From Neocallimastix lanati (nom. inval.) (Eukaryota > Neocallimastigomycota > Neocallimastigomycetes > Neocallimastigales > Neocallimastigaceae), in assembly GCA_016946835.1 (NCBI GenBank), contig JACVTC010000044.1, positions 963,501 to 1,027,500 on the forward strand: DNA of 64,000 nt, in the 5' to 3' direction. Position 1 is the stretch's first letter, and each line of letters opens with the position of its first letter. The notes under the pieces are model-generated. The model did not search any database, was not told where the DNA came from, and saw only the letters and a list, made by a program, of their open reading frames with translations. The position numbers were made by a program, and so were the translations under genes. Shown in pieces: positions 15,001 to 20,168 of the stretch.

Positions 15001-16628
15001 ATGAGGTAGGTAAAGCAAAAACTATTGAAAAAACATGTAATGTCAATGGTGAATCCTGTACTGTCACTGACAGTGGTAGTTTAAGTGTCGGAGATATTTG
15101 CATCAATGAATCCACTCTCTATTTAGTGGATGAACAAAGCAAATGTTACATGGTCGATAGAAATATAGATAACTACAGAGTAGTAGGTGGAAAATTATAT
15201 ATGTTAGCTGATGATTCTGTTATTCAGAAATTTGATGGATACTACTTCCTTAATAAAATGAACCGTGCTATCTCTAATAAGAAGGAATATAGTGAATCAG
15301 GTGTTGTTGGCTATATGTGTAGTAATGTTGGCGAATGCTTCCAAATTCAACCTCGACCAGATCGTCTCTATCCTGATTACACTACAAAGAAAGGTAATAA
15401 ATTTACTGTATTAAGATTTGATCCGGATAAGCTCTCTAAACGTGATGAAGGTAGTAGTGGCTATGAATCAATTACTGAGGAAGGTATCTTCAAAATGGAT
15501 GATGGTAGCTATGCGGAATGTGAATTTGATAATAATGACGAAATTAGCTGTCATAACATTGAAAATGTCGGAACTTACAAAAGTGATGTCGATGAAACTG
15601 GTGAAGGTGAATTGATTAATTGTACTAAGAATGAAGAAGGTGAGGTAGAATGTATACAAGCTTCAGAAGGTGGCTATTATGTTGTGAATGATAGCTTGGT
15701 ATCTTGTATTCCAAATGAAGATAAGGACAAACTGGTATGTAGTGACATGGATAAAGAAGGTTACTTCATTTCAAACTCTAATGGTGATCTCTACAAATGT
15801 GATGAAATTCAAGAAACAGAAAAAGTAGACACCGCCAGTATAAGTAGTGTGTTTGAAAAATTGGATGCAATGAATATAATGATAAAGCGTAGTGAAGAAG
15901 ATACTTTACCACCTGATACTAATCCGGTTGATGAGGCGGAAAACGAAAATACTAATAGTACCAGTACTACTGAAGAAACAACACCTACTACAGAAATATC
16001 AATTCCAACGCCAACACCAAAAGATGTATCATGTGCCGTGGTAAAATGTGAAAATGAAAATGAGAAGATTACCTTCTTAACAGAAGAAGGTGAGAAAGAG
16101 TTGTATATTTGTAAGAATGTAAAGGAGGTTAACCCAGAAACGGATGAAACAAATATTGAAGATGAAGAAAACGAAGAAGATATGAGATGGGTAGCTCAAG
16201 GAGATTGTACTTGCTATGTTATGTTAGGAGAATATTATAGTTGTGATGATGATAAGGGTGAAATAGAGAAGATTGATAAACCTAATAAAGAGCACATATC
16301 AACGAGTGTAGATTACACATTAACTACCAAGAAAACTACAGTTACCACCACCACAACATCGACGACAACTGAAAGTATTACTAATGAAGCAACTACAGCT
16401 ACTAAATCAACTTCCAAAACAAAGAAAGCAAATTCAACAACAACAACAAAGAAAAGTGAAACAACGAAAACCAGTACAACAGCAGGTGGAGCTACTAGTA
16501 AGACAACAACTACAACTAAACCAGCTGCTACTACCACAACAACAGGTGGTGCTTTATCAATAAGAAATATACCATCGTTTACTTTCTATCTTATTCTTTT
16601 TGTTTTTACATATTTTATTTTATTATAA
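1..16628 (+). CDS. Giant scaffoldin-like cell-surface protein (ScaA type), 5'-partial
   Basis: One open frame runs from base 3 to the TAA at 16626-16628, about 5,540 codons with no intron. It is open to the window edge and begins mid-repeat without a signal peptide, so the true start lies upstream. The protein is a long series of 25-60-residue units of the form G-Y-Y-x-N ... (L/I)-I-x-C ... C, the style of the very large scaffoldin reported for anaerobic-fungus cellulosomes, whose repeats bind dockerin-bearing enzymes. Near the C-terminus there is an acidic Pro/Thr segment, a Thr/Ser/Lys-rich stretch (about residues 5434-5515, nt 16311-16556) and a hydrophobic tail (SFTFYLILFVFTYFILL) fitting a GPI-anchor signal or membrane anchor. 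Several dibasic sites are present (see findings). Bases 1624-10497 are duplicated in inverted orientation at 24390-33263. The family call rests on recalled repeat style; a different giant repeat surface protein is the alternative. Confidence 0.75.
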   Translation, partial: VSDVNGKGFLIKVVSDKSCSVVTKSSVSGYYENPLSNKSTYPLIYCTGGYCSLKKIEEAKGKYYYLDAQDNKKLILCDETEDNGSSVMTCETKEIDNTFVGYYKNANSKNELIYCSEKKECNPTVGMNHFAYITSNPLEIIICQNDECEIGDGSKDKFYLNGGSDKITKPLLKYDSDKWVSTAAVKDFLCLNGIEPSSDNPGEKALILCTNTNSCNEINAENSRIFISYTDNKIYKYDDLNEKWKDKDINLTSAKAYIVNSNFELLEKNGEKGKLVYCTVTTDQQDTKCSIPSSYTTYYINAHDEGLIKMISGIPNIVSGDELKDGFYVNSVSGTSPDIVVCGNKVCSKFNETEENCIDGVIITSKGKFCSKRDDEGKGSSFPTTTSKYILKIGDGKINGKSTDSYLFSVDGKTLHIIETTSTDYYLVSYTTKSGSTDKISENVFVTKADTDGIVYECTNGQCTAQSFSDGTYYSNSDVNTAGKYAFIHCKTDNSVSKCALEANTDKTNYCVKDDKLMLCNSCSDTASNCIGQSAKDGFYLSNSEKKIISCNGNRCEDYSNTSVGYYLNQNITAPLVQCYNSMGSINCKYLITINEGYYIKEDEKLISCTSSSCKEIDNPEGWYKSGENGKAIIRCTKSTNGDIEKTLCTAYPVPIIGYYVNGNGQTTDGNYLIKCVLENTNVVCTETKPNSLSGDMYYTNSASFYDGKSLIKCNLSSGCETVEGESKKYYINGETKQLIYCITKNICSPFTVSQKGWYVDSTDGDSNVNSRKLIGCDSKKVCSVVSPNKGYYLNGDPLTYYNPIIYFDGNKLESMKSKSNGWYINAESDVSNKEAIIRCTDRSTCVYKEVKTNACSPSNAGEFIKINEVISWCNGKGKTETLEASNGKYSIQYYGKSDLIPGVKLTSGTSGYAALIIEKNSVLLATNVDGYVYHEKSLYYCPSDKYGVCSLVTIENGYYVEYKGNTIYKCTSEKVGEEDITSCKDISSSSCESANIINNEKIRLCKDNNNDNAIKMENIKINELYALSSKLNKKFPFPGSSKDYVTANVDKYTIIFKEDIENNPCKSEENCKRKNDGTAVLEEYKYDYDTNYGYWDYNLESGALQKVFIPKYDSNSVLIHKLECNIGSVCVEREIAEEPITSFVVKDGVLSANTLSEENNVINTVISVGRYLDPFGKWIICGEDGVCEEEKDSDEDTNVKVEGGVISVSIDTGDTEKREPIKASTKHKKYLPKLHKRKGKKMKRSDDEEEEEEEYVEIYELSHVSYTNSSENKNIFIYINEEDEENSYKMIKSSKDENLIGMGYVCNNGKCNIISTTGTVRYYLNTVQIGTNKNELVKCGGSEGKCEFITVGQGESLMYENAASKSVDDALIKCESNGCQLIGITSEFGLPNCMKEEGKDAPKEKCDSNDENCKYVTESGVELESDQYCIYNKVIYGKDDEIKEGINMFDVTYRLIDHSLVNESHVFSSLYNCISVGRSIKCNQTYGIIANNNKGYSKCTSSGCTYYTSTKITTCDLAGTGNIAFDGNDYSICTNDGSQKFKLALEGGGTKENEGVYFADINVNDGFSESKFGDQILIAFKDMVAYLIINDGYILIDNEKKIVTENSKSGSTLYECNSLNNNCIKVEITNKTYGYYYTTFSENLISCSNTGCSIASYDTDNDGNKDIVFPEEGIITYKYVSNGFPGFENVKVIVQATNLKQVVFRVDNYILLDEKNNELATKTTSSDKLYFCNSQTGKCELSVNDNGKPYSGWYISGDDQFAAIKCQVGVCSMIVELPKSCSNFGDLIFNKLYQICITKSPSNLSDIAGTIKTINQSNTLNKFPFDVNEGDINIIMIDSKSNSVIGVGYESPEKSGSNYKVESSLVISECVNNGCPSSFTEANMYCFSKGSMYYTENTNGSVSCSGSKLSNKVVVLNGSKLATENDASIGSKMYYCDSNSSCRITTGYAKIGSKWFKCDSTKCSDLTGYTNTLQGDLNSNGELRVSDTDNSISNGNYFYISGSNNFPGAETVESFLVEIGENYATIFKGDGYFLIDSSNNMARDDPETATSSKRKRQSNIANGNNLYYCSSTTMACVEQNEVTNGYFLNGGAKTTVKGQINSIIYCSSGNCELANSENKSIEYSTTTCSDQLIGRLIRSPDRKTVKLCTGKTSTEQFITSSSSNAKYKFLTLTKGNTFGDISIGNTEENTNDKAVILIKITNLSITQYTKEGYIVYSSSNEILEGNGKGNLYLCENKTYSTVSEEETVQCGEVSNINSGFYFNDKFEDKRYIECVESNCKVVEAKETNECTSSGSLIYNNGKFKLCQSLNKQVVIGNNDYNAIMNVSNMKEFPGISANNTEIIVSLNKFNVHLVKWNSFKVVNPDDMKLIDEVNPNSDFSSGGILYNCESNGVCNKIVAPYENWYLKNNKTNIAEELVYCSGGPGDDKCVTYMKPNDGYYISGNKNKPIIQCIQTGYETEENNFIIDTSENKIICTERDFIEGWMLNGELKGESEIEKHKPNIKPLINCNSEIGCRESNIEGNGWYINSAYKYGNNYGTAKVTNTVISPIIQCTSYDCSEYKTTIGNTCTKGGELILVNKKYKLCTKKGTSVDFENVSGTVYQIVEIANYGDFPDADNSKGYILVKITKNEVVQDSRDENLYILKDKVMYICNLGTCSIINEDSNNGIIVFETLSQNLYTASCSNSKCSWTNYNKEDVVFVTEENVIFKNTEGQEFTKIKYVYKCKKNDNRELVCMELFDSGIINNESKSYLYNSNHYNAESKKTVNTLYIYDNGAWGEFKDVTKCSPLTYKQNICYVSYSDEYYTKQIDEDGKENKVGAGNICETTNGKFYFAYNEINTGIDNINCIALPIDSAVNYYNINKEVYTVDKFGVYKLNGKNYINSITSNLIKNENESNKYIKGIWRENSLYGNDNIVTCTNDSCNVDKTTSCTYDNIKEKCKLKTGNLNAGQICISSNGITYLAINKLSTTEGDCVRFNEEEYSLPDEENSIYERETKWKYYVIDGVMYRINENEVEVLGEGVYVIDNAHYLVTMYSYYNMDISINSQYSLYVCKSEGCVRKTACENGSNFEYIFDNSKKDIIKCNPETNTITHVHDPGYYLNNPWNDIVKCYNDGICKEYGVSEGMEGYYINEGNEGYMIICKREGEKFACVEDKLIECTFNERESVCSSSKDLLRNSYCYYSVVDKILGKIEKLIYVENFIKSGSEGKCITGNENEYFMKYKKSKFLGHSERPDLIRVNKDSIVSIYEPTIGYYIIDTKEGKGITEDKYLKKTRMYICQKGNCEEERKPKENEIYINKASSEKLIKYSSGKWEIMKQRCDLISGNASKCKINGNQINKGDILYTVVDDAINVYATKVDVKGSSVITNNELLVKKTFINNGYLYLYNENMQSFTRKTGRYYFFEKREDDLEYNLTPYKSTVNVTVNDALITSSSEYYTEGYYWNQADIDGNGIVIQSMIIPDKVKVEAVSDNENTNTREEINTTKVVKAILNKCIIKSRNICINTQEGQTINRGSPCVVTEGDYKGLYIAIAPITKFSGTTNCVRYDSGVSTICNYNNGICTKVSDGKVLSNNEYCIVPSEGVMVGSQNGMCSQKNINNSYQYIGAGKERNAYVFGELYENILLNINKYSIVPFKHDYLTAINDGRDGHIDYGYYVFDEGQTDGKILFNSETLKTGTAYKCDYKKEKSSDSEDEIEIGYSCELFNKANGYYYVEGNVMYGNNAKWKVETADGYYFFNEDHLPAKISEVDGIEDIDEISSKYKVLGKAEIAYNGKYLNSAVPATTKNDKPIIIVTENHEGGVSSDNYQISKDYKLCETSSNGSCKSRNTDESLTSDDVCYDFKTGNLYVVDVITLDDESQTQNIMCYTGSMDHYKYKLIGSTLYQLDGLSVQKVDKGYYILNSSMERFNSNYPEVPYTIIYCEDESCLEVTEKLNKDQTVMVNNAKVYKYSSYDMLMYYNENTEEKFKDISSSDNKCYCLNVDYEVPSTTSENNSCEYQTGDCSGAIHLNYASTGSNMILESNSNTDSVDFNYNSILDALEFKGEYNLNSNKREFKFIDKYLYLLYQRKMVRLLEEGIYLMLNGVPFDSDEWTSLSGDTEVCYYTYPGCNTDYIKIYRKYKYNLNRAVNGISIIEYDEERDMWRTVKEDGFYFFFIDEYSITAEDRRVEAVYEIKNGITKDITSTMKNNGFHIFNDLVVERTSKSWEDGEAVVENVETESKKKCKAIETNDTIENDEFCYSGKNGLCVVKTMFSDTIVNANNCMFGEEKPYYYIIDNTLYIVNDKSYQKVNNKGLYVIGNDNLAFDDRKESQANAYLCENGKCKLLNELETQYYYNSANGDVLYYNGNSKLWKKNNEKGDYFFNDLGKPVSAGETIVNEVINTKNSNRYINNSNPNKNIMVKIVNNSYIALEIAECEVNAGIINTKIKLSIGDNCIADGKLILISGIQSNKRQEGEKEEEYSYTGFEIDEESTTEKIIYDESEKKFIRVVGNIVSDINIPTGTVILKKEDSSILSGYEPTEAEAYDCNKEKKVCTLIDNENLVIDKLYVNAIRNNELVKYIGEGQWKVHDEIGYYFFDSKINPVTEKAIAQYAYEIYKENGKIIQKSIIDENIVGYFLNNANNNKYLISNNSHYWSKGTLMHACNVTVVEDGILCKTNNETISYATGDYCYKSSTKEIYLLISEASISSESANCILASNSQPKYIDSSMIGNELNNVEVNNRLIELTGNAIRPAKAGYYIVDGNYTLTDNNNEETETTIYSCTNTECETIVNLEDGEKIIVNDGTMFEIDDEGHLKKVTDDGLYFFNSEGKLCTNEKCTIQEIIRITEGVSEVIEKDLLNEGVYVNAGDKKSVGIYDGNDWSISSLECTYVESSKSCSNDDIELGIGSYCIADGKIYVIYEINEEMNEKKCIPGSNEKPLYITNVNGELMKINKENIEIIDGEGYYAYNAKTLEALSSEEEVESKLVRCDSENCTIVIPSIGSYLNKSPNEDNIAQFTENEVGKAKTIEKTCNVNGESCTVTDSGSLSVGDICINESTLYLVDEQSKCYMVDRNIDNYRVVGGKLYMLADDSVIQKFDGYYFLNKMNRAISNKKEYSESGVVGYMCSNVGECFQIQPRPDRLYPDYTTKKGNKFTVLRFDPDKLSKRDEGSSGYESITEEGIFKMDDGSYAECEFDNNDEISCHNIENVGTYKSDVDETGEGELINCTKNEEGEVECIQASEGGYYVVNDSLVSCIPNEDKDKLVCSDMDKEGYFISNSNGDLYKCDEIQETEKVDTASISSVFEKLDAMNIMIKRSEEDTLPPDTNPVDEAENENTNSTSTTEETTPTTEISIPTPTPKDVSCAVVKCENENEKITFLTEEGEKELYICKNVKEVNPETDETNIEDEENEEDMRWVAQGDCTCYVMLGEYYSCDDDKGEIEKIDKPNKEHISTSVDYTLTTKKTTVTTTTTSTTTESITNEATTATKSTSKTKKANSTTTTKKSETTKTSTTAGGATSKTTTTTKPAATTTTTGGALSIRNIPSFTFYLILFVFTYFILL

Positions 16629-17450
16629 TTTAATACCATTATACTATTAATAAATTAGTAATACATAAATATAAATTATATATGAATAATATCCAAATAA
16701 AATTAAAAGATGTTTAAATGATATATTTATCTATAAATAAAATATTAATATTTAAAATAAAAATATAAGTAAATATTTACTATAGTACAAGATGATAAAA
16801 AAAAATTTACTTTATAAATAAATTATTCTAGTGATGTAATATAATAATAATATAATAATATAATTATATTTAAAATTATAGAAATTATATTAAAATATTG
16901 TTTATATAAAAAAATTTTTTTAAAATTTCTTTAGAATAACTGAAAATTAAAATTAATAAAAAAAATATAAATATTAATAATTTAGTTTTAAAAACTTAAT
17001 AAAAATAAATAAATAAATAATAATAATAATAATTAAAAATGTATTTTTTAATATTTAAAAAATTATATCAAATTGATAAATAAAAAAAAATAAAATTAGC
17101 AATTTAAAATTTACATAAAATAAATGAGAGTTTTAATATAATTATTCTTTGTTTAATTTAAGTGATATCTTCAATTTAATTTATATATCACCTTATATTA
17201 ATTATAATTTTCAAAATTAAGATAATATGAAAAAAAATTTTGAAAAACATCTCAATTTTAAAAAGTAAAATTCTTTTTATTTTAAATTAAATACTATTTA
17301 TAATTATAAGATAAAGATGAAAAGTATTTATCTTTAATAATAATAGTAATAATAATCAGTAATGATGAAGAAAGAAATATATTAAAAAATATTTATTTTT
17401 TAATTTCTCTAAAATTAATAATTTTTATATATTATTTTATATTAAAAATA
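16629..17450. other. AT-rich spacer downstream of the scaffoldin gene
   Basis: No coding sequence, RNA gene or coherent repeat is visible. It holds the 3' UTR and terminator of the scaffoldin gene (poly(A)-type A/T runs begin directly after the stop) and a short (AAT)n run near 17017. Confidence 0.7.
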
Positions 17451-17688
17451 TGAGATAAAAGTTTTAAATATGATACTTTAAAATATTTTAGAAAATAAAA
17501 TCTAATTTCACTTTTTTATTAAAGGAGTTTATTGATGAAATTTATATTATAAAATATTTATAGTTATTTTATTAAGGTTACACATATATATATTATTGAC
17601 TTGATAATTTATATATTTAATATTAAGGAGCTTTGCAATATATTTTAATAAGCTCCTTAATATTATATATGTACAAAAACTTTAATAT
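17451..17688 (-). mobile_element. Old solo LTR of copia family B, left part (interrupted)
   Basis: This aligns by eye to the LTR at 36883-37121: both have a stretch ending TAAATCTAATTTCA, then a GGAGTT motif, then TTATATTATAAAATATTTATAG, then CTCCTTAATATTATATAT. The last 13 bp of the LTR, ending in TTAACA, lie at 23688-23700, on the far side of element A, so the LTR was split by that insertion. The left boundary near 17451 is approximate because this end is decayed. No internal region or second LTR of this copy is seen. Confidence 0.7.
17619..17664. repeat. 15-bp perfect inverted repeat (hairpin) inside the family B LTR
   Basis: Arms AATATTAAGGAGCTT (17619-17633) and AAGCTCCTTAATATT (17650-17664) are exact reverse complements with a 16-nt A/T-rich loop. 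The left arm is absent from the family B LTR at 36883-37121, so the palindrome is specific to this copy. Function unknown. Confidence 0.75.
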
Positions 17689-17928
17689 TATTAAACACCA
17701 AAAACAAATATTGAGAAAATTAGATATATTTTTAGAATAACATTTTATATATAATACTTAATATTTAATTTTATTTATCTTTATTTTTTATGATTACAAA
17801 AGTGTATGTATTTTTAACAAGGTTACATTTTATTTCTTTTATAATTTTATTTAAATATAATAATATTCTGATTGGGTAAAATATATTAAAGTCATTATTA
17901 AGTATTTATTTTTTTTTATATTCTAACA
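17689..17928 (-). repeat. 3' LTR of element A
   Basis: 240 bp; it matches 23443-23682 except one transition (GTGTATG versus GTGTATA in the plus reading). The outer edge abuts the AATAT target duplication and the inner edge abuts the polypurine tract. Confidence 0.93.
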
Positions 17929-17967
17929 TTCCTCCTAAAATATGACTTTCCTAAAATGTCATATTTT
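17929..17967 (-). promoter_or_regulatory. Polypurine tract and adjoining stem-loop of element A
   Basis: On the minus strand AGGAGGAA directly precedes the TGTTAGA start of the 3' LTR, the usual plus-strand primer site. Just upstream lies a 10-bp perfect stem (AAAATATGAC at 17937-17946 with GTCATATTTT at 17958-17967). Family C has a stem at the same place. Confidence 0.8.
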
Positions 17968-17981
17968 TTATTTATATTATT

Positions 17982-19433
17982 TCAAATAAAATATAAATCA
18001 TCAATTTTTGTTAATAAGGAATTTCTAAATTTATCCATTAATGTCCCATTTAAATACTTCGTAAACCCATCAGCGAGATTGTTTTCAGATTTTATATATT
18101 TAAGATAGATTTTATTTTCTTTGACTATTTCTCTTATGTAATGAACCCTAATGTCTACATGTTTAGTTTTTGGGTTGATAGTTTGATTTGTAGCGTTATA
18201 AATAGCTGCTTTATTGTCAACATTTACTTCAATATTTTTAATATTTAAGTTCAATTCTTCGAATAAATTTAAGTACCATATACATTGTTTACCGCATTCA
18301 CTAAGACTGTAATATTCGGACTCGGCTGTTGAAGTCGATATTGATTTTTGTAACTTTGAACACCAGCTTGTTGGTGCACCACCAAATGTTATTAAGAATC
18401 CTGTTGTTGAACGTCTAGTTTCCAAGTCACCTCCGTAATCCGAATCGACATACGCTTTAACATTCGGATTATTTGTGAAATTTATTCCATATTTTTTAGT
18501 TCCTTTTAAATATCTTAATATTCTCATTACTTTATTCCAGTCTTCCATATTTGGTTCCTTTGCCCTTCTAGCTGCTTTTGATACAGAGAAGATAATGTCG
18601 GGTCTTGTACATATACTGAGATATAATAAATTTCCTATTATGCTTCTATATTTTGTTTCATCTACTTTTACCTTCCTAAGATCTTCATTTTCAATTGGAG
18701 TCATAATTCTAAGAGGTGTACAATTTTTCATATTAAACTTAGAAAGTAATTCATCCATATATCTGCGTTGATGTAAAAAGTAACCATTTTTATGTTTTAT
18801 AAATTTTATTCCAATAATATAATCAATATTACCTATATCTTTCATTTTGAACTTTTTCTCAATCAATAATTTTACACTTTCTATTGTTTTCTTTGATCCT
18901 GATATTAAAATATCATCCACATATATAGCTAGCATACTTAAAAGTTTTCCTTTATTAAATTTAACGTACAGACAAGGTTCACTTATAAGTCTTTTATATC
19001 CAATTTTTATTAGATAGCCATTTAATTTGTCATTCCACTTGGCACCACTTTGTTTCAGTCCATATATTGCCTTCTTCAATTTCCAAAATTTCTTATTGTA
19101 ATCTTCATGTCCTTTGGGTGGTTTCATATACAAATCTTCATTTAATTCAGCATTTAAATAGGAGGCAGTTATATCTATTTGGTTTATTTCAAAATTGTTC
19201 TGAGTGGCAATTGCTGTAAAGATTCTTATTGAATCCTGTTTTAAGGTAGGTGCAAAGGTTTCTTTATAATCTATGCCGTATTCTTGCGTAAATCCCTTTG
19301 CTACTAATCTTGATTTTCTTTTGATTATTTCTCCATTTGAGTTTCGTTTGAATTTGAAAATCCATCTTGATGATATTAAGTTTGCGTTCTTAGGTATTTT
19401 ATCAATTGTTTCATATACTTTTAGATTTCTCAT
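17982..19433 (-). CDS. copia reverse transcriptase-RNase H (element A pol, C-terminal part)
   Basis: This 483-residue frame contains the RT entry motif SSRWIFKFKRN, the segment LVAKGFTQEYGIDYKETFAP, YGLKQSGAKWN, the catalytic YVDD (residues 171-174), and a C-terminal RNase H with AYVDSDYGGD and STAESEYYSL. It normally forms the end of one Gag-Pol polyprotein. It is in frame with the Asn-rich linker upstream, separated by a single TAA just after ...NDKNEW, where other copia elements read straight through. The first Met is therefore probably not a real start. It ends 53 bp before the 3' LTR. Confidence 0.9.
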   Translation of the reverse strand: MRNLKVYETIDKIPKNANLISSRWIFKFKRNSNGEIIKRKSRLVAKGFTQEYGIDYKETFAPTLKQDSIRIFTAIATQNNFEINQIDITASYLNAELNEDLYMKPPKGHEDYNKKFWKLKKAIYGLKQSGAKWNDKLNGYLIKIGYKRLISEPCLYVKFNKGKLLSMLAIYVDDILISGSKKTIESVKLLIEKKFKMKDIGNIDYIIGIKFIKHKNGYFLHQRRYMDELLSKFNMKNCTPLRIMTPIENEDLRKVKVDETKYRSIIGNLLYLSICTRPDIIFSVSKAARRAKEPNMEDWNKVMRILRYLKGTKKYGINFTNNPNVKAYVDSDYGGDLETRRSTTGFLITFGGAPTSWCSKLQKSISTSTAESEYYSLSECGKQCIWYLNLFEELNLNIKNIEVNVDNKAAIYNATNQTINPKTKHVDIRVHYIREIVKENKIYLKYIKSENNLADGFTKYLNGTLMDKFRNSLLTKIDDLYFI

Positions 19434-19460
19434 ATTATCGAGTTCATTATCGACTGATTT

Positions 19461-20168
19461 TTACCATTCATTTTTATCATTTAAATTAAAGATATCATCA
19501 TAATTATTTGGTTCTCGTAATTCTTTTAATGATTTTTGTTTTTTGTTATTTGAATTTAATATGAAGTTTTCATTTCTATTTCTTTTTCCTAAATGTATGG
19601 AAGATTCTATGTTAAATAATTTGTTATTCGTTAAGTTATTAATGATTCGTTGTTCATTGTTGTTATCTTTATTATTGTTTGAATTATATCTGTCTATATT
19701 TGAATTATTATGATTGTTTTTATTACTGACAGTGATCATATTGTCGTTTTTATTAATATTAATATTTATTTTGTTATTATTGCTGTTGGTAGTGTTGTTG
19801 TTGCTGTTTGTGTTATCGTTGTTATTAATTTTATTGTTACTTGTGTTATTGTTATTATTATTGTCGTTGTTGTCAATGTTATTATCTTGAGATTCTATAT
19901 TATTATTATAATCTTTGTTTTGATTATTATTAATATTTTTGGTGTTGTTATTATTGTTGTTTCTTCTTTTGTTATATGTTCTTTTATTTTTTATTTGAAT
20001 GTTTTTACTTGGTATATTATTTTCATTTATTTGAGTATTATTGTCTAATATTTGAATATTATTTGACTTATTATTATTATATTGATAATACGGATTATTA
20101 TTATTAGTATTATTAAAGTCTTTGCCATGGTTTATATCATACGTGTTATCATAAAAGTATCTTCCCAA
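19461..20168 (-). pseudogene. Asn-rich Pol linker of element A (frame-shifted segment)
   Basis: About 235 codons, dominated by Asn, Lys, Asp and Ser, ending in a conserved copia-like segment (ELREPNNYDDIFNLNDKNEW) that leads into RT. It lies in the -1 frame relative to the gag-integrase frame and overlaps its end by about 37 bp. The C-terminal part of integrase expected between FW and the linker is missing, so frame change and deletion are probably one event. The same arrangement is seen at 63356-64000. Confidence 0.75.

Noticed and set aside
19710-20048. Val/Ile-rich 112-codon ORF on the plus strand (also antisense at 63477-63815)
   Set aside because: Exact antisense of the Asn-rich Pol linker; composition is a by-product of AAT/AAC codons.
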